From: Pithys albifrons albifrons
Lineage: Eukaryota > Chordata > Aves > Passeriformes > Thamnophilidae
DNA length: 64,000 bases
Assembly (NCBI RefSeq): GCF_047495875.1
Contig: NC_092459.1
Location: forward strand, 35,931,634-35,995,633
Reading direction: 5' to 3'
Made by a program: the position numbers and the translations under genes. This document shows, piece after piece, positions 1 to 22,541 of the stretch. The notes under the pieces were generated by a model that did no database searches, had not been told where the DNA came from, and worked only from the letters and a program-made list of their open reading frames with translations. How positions within the stretch are numbered: the stretch's first letter is position 1; every line of letters starts with the position of its first letter.

Positions 1-14255
<14,255 letters not shown>

Positions 14256-14675
14256 TGTCTGCTCAGCAGGCAGTCAAGCAACAGCACTCATCTTGGAACC
14301 CGCTGTATGGGAATCTGGAGTATTGGTAGATATTTGTAGTGCCTGTTACATCCAAACAAAAGACTCTCTTTCAGGAGTACAAGTAACTTTGGAAACTCCA
14401 TAACTGAGGAGAATTCATATGCAGACTATACTGATAACAACAAGATGCTGCAGATTAGATCCTTTCTTTGTTATTTCCAAGAGTCTGTTAATATTGCACT
14501 CTCAGTTTCCAGATGCTATTTAAAAACAAACTGCATTAGCAACCAAATCTGCTTTCTGAAAAGGGAATTCCCTTGTTTCCACACAGGTCATGTCTGGCTA
14601 GAGAGTTCCACGGTATGCTATATGTAAACATGTGGTAATACCAGTACTGAAATAAATCCAGCATGTTTGAGAACT
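14256..14675 (+). other. ANKRD6: ANKRD6 3' UTR with poly(A) signal
   Basis: Non-coding sequence follows the stop. A canonical AATAAA sits at 14651-14656, the first one downstream, so cleavage near 14670 is likely. The exact end is inferred; longer 3' UTRs running into the LTR cannot be excluded. Confidence 0.6.
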
Positions 14676-14765
14676 TTTGGCAGAATTCCTTAGTGATAAA
14701 GGGCTATGATACATTTTAGATATCTCCAGGGCCTCTCTCTAGTCAGTGGAGAGAAGCTACAGAAT

Positions 14766-15394
14766 TGTCTTGGTTTGAGCTGGCAAACTGCCAACCCTCC
14801 AAGACAGAGGGTCAGAGCCTCCCTCCCAATACGGAGGAAAGGGAGGAAAAGAAAGGGGAGGGGGAAAAAAACCTTAAGGCCATGTCTGTGCTAAAACTGC
14901 ATATATTTTACAGAAAGAAAGAGACAACTAGAAGAAAGTACAAATATACACTCACACAAATTAAAAGCAACAAGGAACAATTCCTTACTTCTCAATACAC
15001 ACACAAATTTCACTATTTTAACCCCAAATTATCTTAAAAGACTCAGTCCCCAGAGAGCCAGACCCAAGCAGAAAGAGAAGAACCCACAACAAACATTTTA
15101 CTTCCCAAAACAACTGCTGGGCCAGTGCTGGGCCTGGGCCTGGTCCTCCCCCTCTCTCCTGGGACTGCCCCATGTGTGTCCTCTGCAAGAATGCTGTGGG
15201 GTGCCTGACTAAACCACTCCCACACTGATTCTACTTCCCTGGAAAAATGATGTTGTAATATGGTATGGAATAAAACACTATTGGCTAGGAGGAGTCAGCT
15301 GTTGGCTTAGCCCAGCTTAGATCAGCTGACAGCTCCAGGCCTAGTCTGAACTTCAAAAACTCAAATTTAGTCCCACCTAGGTGAACCTATGACA
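14766..15394 (-). mobile_element. solo LTR of an avian endogenous retrovirus
   Basis: This 629 bp segment begins TG and ends CA. Five-base flanks, AGAAT at 14761-14765 and AGAAC at 15395-15399, look like a target-site duplication with one change. The minus-strand reading starts TGTCATAGGTTCACC and ends CAAACCAAGACA, which resembles ERVL-type LTRs of birds. I therefore orient it on the minus strand. There is no internal retroviral sequence, so it is a recombined solo LTR. It lies about 100 bp past the ANKRD6 poly(A) signal. Confidence 0.72.
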
Positions 15395-15399
15395 AGAAC

Positions 15400-17150
15400 T
15401 CACTTCAATTACAAGCCCAGGTAGGTGACAGATGCAGGCTTCCATCTGGAAGAGGGCAGGCAACCGTGGATGGAGATGCTAAAGTGACTCATCTCATTAA
15501 GGACAGGGACTTGGGCTGCCATATTGCTTTTCTCTTGATTTTTATGTTATTAAAACTAATCCTAAATCAGATCTGTATGGTCACACGATTCTTGGGGCTG
15601 TACTCCTGTAGTCTGACTGAGAAGTTTTGTTTAGGGCATGATAGCAAATATTTTAATGTAACTATGGTCTACTTGTTAGGCAAAATTTTTATATAAATCT
15701 CTTTTCCTTCACACAACAAATGGCTGAATTCTCTGTTATTGAAGAAGCTTGAAAAAGTCTTTTATTTAAAGAAGTGAAAGCTTGGTTCCCTCTATTTAAA
15801 TATTTCTTTTTCTGCAGCCAGGATTTTCCCCCAGACACCTTGTCCAGGCTGTCTACCTTTGTTCCTCTGAATGATTCCTGTCTTTACCCTTGTATCTCTA
15901 AAAAGGAGACCAGGCCCTGGTGAAGGTGCAGGTCTTAGGACAAAGTCCCACAAAATAGAACTCAACAGCATTTTAAACCTTTTGTTTTGTTATACAATCA
16001 AAACTTATATTGACCAGTGTTAGCCACACTGACAGACTCCAAATGATCTAGAGGCACTGCAACTCACTGCATCTGCACCTCTTTAGGGTTTCCTCCTTAT
16101 ACCTCTGAGAAGGCTCCATCAGATTCTGTTAGAAAAGTAAAGTTTACTTACCAGATCATGATAGAACAATTGTCTAAAATCAGATCCAACACAGTATGGT
16201 ACTGTTATGCCAAGGAGAAAAATATTTTTGTACTGAGGAGCCCTAAAATCAATACAAAATACTTTACAGCATGGAAGACACCATAGACTAATTAGTAATT
16301 AAGCTTTTGTCTTCTTAGCAGATGTATAAAGAAGGTTGTAACATATAACTATTTTTTAAAGTCCCTATTAATGCACTATCAAGACAAATGTATCTGCAGC
16401 TATGGAAATAGTTTTATTGCTCTGACTGCTGTAGTCTAATATAGACACTTTCTTATGTTTACAGTTTTGTTTAAACCACTGTAGGAATGCAGAAGCATGC
16501 TACTGAAGTTTTGTATCACTTGGATAATGTTTTGCCAACAATTAAAATAAGTGTTGCTAAGAAATCTGTGGCATAATGTTTTCTAGACAGAGAAAACTGA
16601 CAGAACCCCCTCACTTCACTCAGAAGGGGGAGCAGAAAATTGGATTTCAGCTTCTAAGCTTTCTGCTTGTGGCAATGGACCATGAAAACAGAGTCTGCCA
16701 TCAGTCCCAAGGGAGGCTGTAGAGAGTGAGTGTGGTTTGGGAGCTGGTGCAGGCACCCACCATTTCAGCAGTTCCTGGCACAGGCACAGGGCTGAACAGT
16801 GCAGCTGAGCACACATACACTACACTCCAGGGCTGGCAGGGGAGGCCGTGGCTTCAGCTCATCGATTTCACATATGGACCACATCCCTCACATCATATGT
16901 CCAAGTGATGCAAGTAAATCCAAGTAATTTAAGACAGCAACCTGACTGCTGGTTACTGATATTAGAGGTCCTCTGAAGCCCATGAGTGTACGGCAATGGA
17001 AAGGGAGAAGTTTTCTCACAACTTCTTTCTACACCACTCCCTCCTTCAAAACTGTGAAGGACTTTACAAAATACCTGTAAGATCTACCTTTCTCTGCAGG
17101 ACATACTTGGTAAATTTACTTACCCTCATAGATTAATATACTTGGTAAAT
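15400..17150. other. intergenic spacer between convergent ANKRD6 and LYRM2
   Basis: AT-rich sequence with no open reading frame I believe and no repeat I can name. ANKRD6 (+) and LYRM2 (-) are tail-to-tail here, so no promoter is expected. Confidence 0.5.
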
Positions 17151-17161
17151 GTACTTACCCT

Positions 17162-17472
17162 TAAGGCAGTTAAATGCCTCCCTGACATCCGATCCGTCAG
17201 ATCTCGGAAGCTAAGCAGGGTCAGTCCTGGATTAGTACTTGGATGGGAGACCTCCTGGGAAATGCCGGGTGCTGTAGGTTCTAGTCCTGAGGACTTCACT
17301 GGCACTGTCCAAGCTCGCTCGGCCGTGGCAGATGAACCTTAGGACTTAAACGGTGGGGCCAGTTCTGTGCACGCTGTGCCTCACCTAAAATCCACTGTGC
17401 AGGCTGGAAGGGCACATCCACGTGGGGAGAGCCCTGCCCAAATCTTAGTTCGTGAAGCCGAGCCACACACAC
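17162..17472 (+). mobile_element. 5S-rRNA-derived SINE, 5S-type copy
   Basis: A 311 bp SINE in the spacer between ANKRD6 and LYRM2. A short leader is followed by a 5S-rRNA-like segment at 17176-17280, with GATCTCGGAAGCTAAGCAGG and box C (CTTGGATGGGAGACC, 17238-17252). A shared body with GCTCGCTCGGCCGTGGCAGA and CCACGTGGGGAGAGCCCTGC follows, then a CA-rich tail. Nine-base direct repeats ACTTACCCT at 17153-17161 and 17473-17481 mark the insertion. A 5S gene ends after the 5S part; here a 190 bp body follows, so this is a SINE and not a functional 5S gene. The mobilising LINE cannot be named from this sequence. Confidence 0.88.
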
Positions 17473-17571
17473 ACTTACCCTCACAGACTATACTTGGACT
17501 CCTAAAGGCTTCTGGCAGGCAACTCTACCTTAACGAGCCCACAGAGCAGTGGAGGTCACGGGCAGCAGCAC

Positions 17572-17708
17572 TCACAGAATATTCTGACTTGGAAGGGACC
17601 CACAAGGATTGCTGAGTCCAATGCTAAAGTGCATGCCCCATACAGGGATTGGAACCTGCAACCTTGGTGTTATTGGCACCATGCTCTAAGCCACTGAGCC
17701 AACCTCAG
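17572..17708 (-). mobile_element. tRNA-Ile-headed SINE with CR1-like tail
   Basis: Read on the minus strand, this starts with a tRNA-Ile-like head (GGCTCAGTGGCTTAGAGCA, then the AAT-type anticodon region and GGTTCCAATCCC as B box). A short CR1-like 3' end with GGGTCCCTTCCAAGTCAGAA follows. The layout matches the CR1-mobilised tRNA-Ile SINEs described in songbirds (TguSINE1 type). It is about 90 bp past the target-site repeat of the 5S-derived SINE. Confidence 0.8.
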
Positions 17709-17719
17709 GGTCACTCTTG

Positions 17720-18940
17720 AGGGCAGTGGCTGTTCAGGGCACTGCCTGTGAATCCCAGTCCTGGATTATGTGCCCACAACCTACAAACATGCAAACTGGG
17801 AGTCAAAAGAGTAATGCAGGCTCAGGGCTCCAGAATGACGTGAAGGAGAGTAAAGCCTCCTAATTAAGCAACAGAAATCCAAGCACTGCCTGAAGGGAAA
17901 GGGAAGGCTACCTGTGATAACAACTGACACTGGTTACAGCTTGTTTAGTTAAAAATCCTTTCTAATCAGCATTTCCTGCCAACATGAAAAATCAACCCAC
18001 AACTCCCTGTCAATGGATCCTACCAGTAAATGTTAACAAAATGTAAATTTTTAACAAAATGTTTTTATACACGTATTTTTCACTGACTGAAATTTGGAGG
18101 CTTCTGTCTATATAAACCCAAACCCCTGAGCAGCCTTCCTGGTTGCCTTGAGGCACTTCATTTATGGCAAAGCTAAACAAACATCATAGGAAAGGATTCT
18201 ACAGTGACTTTCAGAAAAATAATCAGGGAAAAAAGGGCATTCTTCATTGGTTAGCAACAGCTTTTTGCAAAGCAGCTTTGCTGAAGTGTGTAGCTTTGAA
18301 GACCCTTTGGCTCCAGCAATAAGCATTCTTCCTGCTCCCAGCTAGGGCCTGTCACCCCTCCTGTAGCCTGGAGTAGTGTCCTGTCCCTTCTCCTGTGCCA
18401 GTGGTGGCACTTACCGGATTTGCTGCAGGTCTGTTCAGCTCACCAGCTCAGCAGAAAGCCACCCTGGCGTGGGGGGGTGGCTCCCTAAGGGAACTGTAAT
18501 AGCAGAGTGGGAGAGGGAGGAGTTCTGCATGTCTTGGAACCACAGCCTAAACTCCACACTGTACTGGATGGGCAGGTATCTCTGCTGCTGCCTCTCCAGT
18601 TATGCGGAGAAAACCTCGGGCTCATCCAGGTATTTTTAAAGTATATGGGGGAAAAAAAAGGAAGCTCAAGGAAAGTGAGAACAGTTACAAGCTAGCAAAT
18701 CTGCAGCACCACAACATTTGGAAAACCAAACCACAACATTTGCAGTTAGTATTTTCTAGCTGTAATTCTATTTTATATTGACTTGTAAATGCTAGCTTGA
18801 AGGTACTTCCTGTTGACTTGGTAATAGCAGTCTCTGGGGCTAGAAAATACCTCATTTTCATATATAAAGACCTCCCCTTTTTAGTTTTATTCAGCTGCTG
18901 CTGAAAATCAACACCTACATACAAAACATTTTCTTCAAAG
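17720..18940. other. intergenic spacer and probable LYRM2 3' flank
   Basis: No coding feature or repeat that I can name. LYRM2 transcripts probably end near its left poly(A) signals just beyond 18940. Confidence 0.45.
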
Positions 18941-19407
18941 TTTTGTCATGTTTATTTGTTCTGGGCCTATTTATTTATCCCAAATGGTTTTATAATCACA
19001 AATCTTGGTAACAACCCTTGGCACAGTACATCAAGAGCTGTTAGCACTGTGAATGTTGCCACCCACAGCTGTCACAGTAAAAAATAGACCAAAAAAATCT
19101 GGTTTATATTTATTTTCCATTCCACTGGTGTAACACTGCTGCTGTAATTTTTGATGCTTTCGGCTTTTTCCACAGCACATGCTACATCATCCATTCAGTT
19201 CTTGATGTCTGATTTCCTCATGGGAAGGTAACCAAACCACGAAGGGAAATGGGGAAGGGGACAAACCAAATAACATGCCCACTGTGGCAGACTCCCTCCT
19301 CAAACATTACCAGGTTGCCAGCAAAAGCTGCCATTATAACCACATCCTGGAAAAAACCCTGTGCTTGTTTGCAGCAGATGAAAGTCCAACAGTCAACAGA
19401 ATTAATA
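18930..19407 (-). other. LYRM2: LYRM2 3' UTR, candidate poly(A) signals
   Basis: Reading leftward from the LYRM2 stop, AATAAA (TTTATT on the plus strand) occurs at 19109-19114, 18970-18975 and 18951-18956. Any of them could end the transcript; the sequence alone does not choose. Confidence 0.5.
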
Positions 19408-19488
19408 TCAGGATTTTGCCAGCTTAAGTGTTCTCTGAAGTTCCTGAAGTTGCATGTTGCCTTGAGTAATCATCATCCTGATAGCATC
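19408..19488 (-). CDS. LYRM2: LYRM2 exon 3 and stop
   Basis: The acceptor is CTGTTTTACAG and the exon starts phase 0 with [13 protein letters not shown]. It ends LKLAKS, then TGA at 19408-19410. This closes the 90-residue frame. Confidence 0.93.
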   Translation of the reverse strand, partial: DAIRMMITQGNMQLQELQRTLKLAKS

Positions 19489-20642
19489 CTGTAAAACAGA
19501 ATGGAATCTACTGAACATCCGTGCACAGCAAAGGTTTTACACAACCATGCAGACTTTCAGTGCATTAAAATACATACAATTCTTACAGGCACTACTGTCA
19601 TCTACAGTAACACTATAATCACTGAGCTAGTTAAAAAACAGGTGATAGAAAGCAAAGGACTGGAGAAAAACAAGAAATGTGAAGGCTTCTGCATTTCCTA
19701 CTTGTTTTATATCCCAAACTATCCAATTTGATTGTATTTTGTTTGAATACAGTTGAAATTACAGGAAGGAAAAAAAAGCTATAGAAAACTTAACCATTAA
19801 TACGTTAGTTACCATAGCATTCAATACAATTTTCCTGCTCTGTGGTTGGAGTAAGCAGGATACCTGCTTTTTAATTCCAGGTTATTGTCTGGAAACTAAG
19901 AGAAACAGTACTGGAGATAATATTTAGAGATGCTGGATTATTTCTTCGTATCCCTGCCAGCAATAGGACAAGGGGGCATGGGCTTAAGCTCTGCCAGGGG
20001 AAATTTAACTTGGAGATCAGAAAAAAATTCTTTCCAGAGAGAGCAATCAGGCACTGGAATGGGCTGCCCAGAGAGGTGGTGGATTCACCATCCCTGGAGA
20101 TTTTTAAACGCAGATTGGATGTGGCAATGAATGCCATGATCTAGTAAATGGACTGGAGTTGGACCGAGGGTTGGACTTGATGATCTCGGAGGTCTTTTCC
20201 AACCCAACCGATTCTAAGACTCTATAAATGAGGAAAGAGCAGCAGGAGCCCCCACCGGAAGAACACCCACACACAGCCCCAGGCCCTTCCCGCGGCTCCC
20301 GACCTACCTCCTCCGTAGCATCCTTGTTCCTCTTGAATTCCTCCCTGGCCCAGTCCTTTAGGTAGCGGCGATCCTGTTCAGCAGGCACCTCCCGGATGGC
20401 GCGCAGGATCTTGCGGTACAGCTGCAGAACCTGCTGCCGCCTTAGGAACTGGGGAAGGACAGGGAGGTCTGCCCGCTGCGCCGGGACACGGCTGCGCTTC
20501 CAGGGCACTGAGGCAAACACAGAGCCCCCGGCGCCCTCTCTATGACGCGCAGCTTGCCCGACCCCCGTCACCCCGGCCCCGCCGCCCGTACCTGCCGCAG
20601 GGTGAGCGCTGCCGGCGGCACCCGCCCTGCCCCGGCCGCCAT
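19408..20642 (-). CDS. LYRM2: LYRM2, LYR motif-containing protein 2 (complete)
   Basis: The three exons join without gaps: 20592-20642 (17 codons), 20308-20448 (47 codons) and 19408-19488 (26 codons plus TGA). The protein has 90 residues, against 88 that I recall for human. It belongs to the LYR family of small mitochondrial matrix proteins, which bind acyl-carrier protein and help assemble respiratory complexes; LYRM2 has been reported to act on complex I. The LYR tripeptide is in exon 2 ([13 protein letters not shown]), followed by [19 protein letters not shown]. Exon 3 gives [17 protein letters not shown]. The start is [17 protein letters not shown], close to the human N-terminus. Intron 2 holds a CR1 fragment, and another CR1 lies just upstream of the promoter. 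It lies downstream of MDN1 on the same strand and faces ANKRD6 tail-to-tail. Confidence 0.95.
19956..20226 (+). mobile_element. CR1 LINE 3' fragment in LYRM2 intron 2
   Basis: A 270 bp CR1 3' end, starting AGCAATAGGACAAGGGGGC and ending TTGGACTTGATGATCTCGGAG with a mutated (ATTCTAWR)n tail. It is antisense to LYRM2, and its tail ends 81 bp from the exon 2 splice donor. Confidence 0.9.
20308..20448 (-). CDS. LYRM2: LYRM2 exon 2 with the LYR motif
   Basis: A 141 bp, phase 0 exon. The acceptor is CTTCCCCAG and the donor GTAGGT. It encodes [16 protein letters not shown] onward, including the LYR tripeptide and the conserved [11 protein letters not shown]. Confidence 0.95.
20592..20642 (-). CDS. 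LYRM2: LYRM2 exon 1, start codon
   Basis: A 51 bp coding part: ATG at 20640-20642, ending LTLRQ before a GTACGG donor. I chose this ATG because it gives an N-terminus in frame with exon 2 and like that of human LYRM2. A second ATG at 20668-20670 is in another frame. Confidence 0.92.
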
Positions 20643-20737
20643 AACCTGCCCCTGCCCTTCCCACCGCCATGGCCGGCCACGCCCCAGGGCGGTGCCACCG
20701 GCGCCATTTCCGGGCGCGACGCCCGCCCCGTGGGAAT
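20643..20737 (-). promoter_or_regulatory. LYRM2: LYRM2 core promoter / GC-rich 5' region
   Basis: This is GC- and CpG-rich sequence directly upstream of the LYRM2 start codon. On the minus strand it has CCGGAAATGGCGCC at 20702-20715, which overlaps an ETS/GABPA-type site (CCGGAAAT) and a YY1-type core (AAATGGCG). Such sites are common in promoters of mitochondrial-protein genes. There is no TATA box. The GC-rich sequence stops abruptly at about 20738, where the CR1 tail begins. Confidence 0.65.
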
Positions 20738-21567
20738 AGAATCATGGGATTGATTGGGTTAGAAAAGATCTCCGAGATTATCAAGTCGAACCCTTGGTCC
20801 AACTCCAGTCCGTTTACTAGATCATGGCATTCCAATGCCTGATTACTCTCTCTGCAAAGAATTTTTTTCTGATATCCAACCTAAACCTCCCCTGTCAGAG
20901 CTTGAGCCCCTTGTCCTATTGCTGAGTGCCTGGGAGAAGAGACCAACCCCCACCTGGCTAGAACTTCCCTTCAGGTAGTTCTAGACAGTGATGAGGTCAC
21001 CTCTGAGCCTCCTTTTCTCCAGGCTAAACAACCCCAGCTCCCTCAGCCTCTCCCCATAGGACTTGTGCTCCAGTCCCTTCACCAGCCTTGTTGCTCTTCT
21101 CTGGACCCGCTCCAGCACCTCAATATCCTTTCTGAACTGAGGGGCCCAGAACTGAACACAACACTCAAGGTGTGGCCTCACCAACGCAGAGTACAGGGGA
21201 AGGATCACTTCCCTGGTCCTGCTGGTCACGCTGTTTTTGATACAGGACAGGATCCCATTGGCCTTCTTGGCCACCTGGGCACACTGCTGGCTCATGTTGA
21301 GCTTCCTGTTAATTAGTACTCCAAGGTCCCTTTCTGCCTGGCTGCTCTCCAGCCACTCTGTGCCCAGCCTGTAGCACTGCAGGGGGTTGTTGTGGCCAAA
21401 GTGCAGGACCCCGCACTTGGCCTTATTGAACTTCATCCCATTGGAATCAGCCCATCTCTCAAGCCTGCCCAGGTCCCTCTGCAGAGCCCTCCTGCTTTCC
21501 AGCCAGTCAACATTCCCTCCCAACTTGGTGTCATCAGCAAATTTGCTGATTATGGGCTCAATCCAGC
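20738..21567 (-). mobile_element. CR1 LINE, 5'-truncated, between MDN1 and LYRM2
   Basis: An 830 bp CR1 copy on the minus strand. Its 5' truncation is near 21567, inside the reverse-transcriptase region just before the FADDTKLGG box. A long open stretch, 20981-21523, reads [15 protein letters not shown] and [20 protein letters not shown]. The tail TAGAATCATGGGATTGATTGG is at 20738. Compared with the copies at 9.1 kb and 20.1 kb, about 80 bp is missing near 20828, where ATGGCA joins TTCCAATGCC. It fills almost all the space between the MDN1 poly(A) signal and the LYRM2 promoter. Confidence 0.92.
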
Positions 21568-21595
21568 CTGGGGCGAGGCAAAGCCCCCATCATGG

Positions 21596-22352
21596 TTAGA
21601 AACCGCCGTAACTCTTTTATTAGTACAGACGATACAAGATGCATAGCCTTTGTGATGAAAAATCATGTCTGTGCTGTAAGACAAGGGACTTATGAAATGC
21701 CCTCAGTGTCTGCCTCGGACAGAGGGGCAAAGTTCACAGTGTAAACTGATAGTCCAGGGGGGCAGCACACGGCATCATTCACAAACTCCCTGCTGGTACC
21801 GTCGACAAAAATGGGCAATAATTCAACGGGATGTGTCAAACTGCAGGGTAGTTTCAGGTATTCAAGTACTTATTTTTTGGTTGTTTAAAACCAACTGCTT
21901 TCCCCTGCTCCTCCACTTTCCCAGAGGCAGCAGCCACAGGAGTGAAGATAAAGGATGCTTTTTAGCAAGACACCTCAAGTTCTGATGCAGAAATGCCTTC
22001 CCAGAAGCAAGACTGGTTTTTCTTACCACAGTAGAGTGTGGCAGGAATAATTTTACCTATGTGAATATTACAAATACTTTTTTTAAATATATATTATTAC
22101 AAGAGAAGTTGAGAAAAGTTTTACATTATTTGTAGGAATAGCAGGAGAAAATCTCACCATTGCATAATTGTCTCCTTGACAAACAAAAGAGAATGCACCT
22201 AAACCCTTTCGTTCCGTGCAGTCTGACTGCCCCAAGGCAGCTCCTGCAGCTCAATCCTTGTCAGGAAGGGCCCTGTGACCCCTCCCATGAAATGCCATTT
22301 CATGTATTTCAGCGGTTTAGCAGCAATCGGGTCCTGACTTCACCTACAAAAG
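21596..22352 (-). other. MDN1: MDN1 3' UTR and poly(A) signal
   Basis: Reading leftward from the MDN1 stop, there is no coding sequence. AATAAA (TTTATT on plus) at 21616-21621 is a good poly(A) signal, about 50 bp before the truncated end of the CR1. The cleavage site is inferred. Confidence 0.55.
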
Positions 22353-22541
22353 CTACAAAGCATCTGAGGCAGTCACCAGTTCAAACCACTGCCTGAGTGC
22401 ATCACTCAGAGTTTCTGGAAGCGCGTTCACATCTCTAAGGATCATGTAGAATGGGAATGGGAATTCTTCCATGTAAGATCTGATTTCAGGCAATTCTCCG
22501 GGTCCTTTGAATATAGGTACTTTAATGTCCAAAATGGAATC
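22353..22541 (-). CDS. MDN1: MDN1 W49, last exon, stop
   Basis: Phase 0 start at DSILDIKVPIFKGPGE; it ends WFELVTASDAL and TAG at 22353-22355. This is the end of the MIDAS domain, which is almost identical to human apart from the last residues. Confidence 0.95.
   Translation of the reverse strand, partial: DSILDIKVPIFKGPGELPEIRSYMEEFPFPFYMILRDVNALPETLSDALRQWFELVTASDAL

Noticed and set aside
17176..17280. Functional 5S rRNA gene
   Set aside because: The 5S-like part is diverged in its first 40 bases, is followed by the SINE body with no terminator-like T run at its end, and lies inside a target-duplicated insertion.
20104..20835. A 243-residue minus-strand protein
   Set aside because: It is a chance open frame through LYRM2 exon 1 in the wrong frame, intron 1, exon 2 and CR1 ends. 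Only the LYRM2 exon 2 part is real coding sequence.
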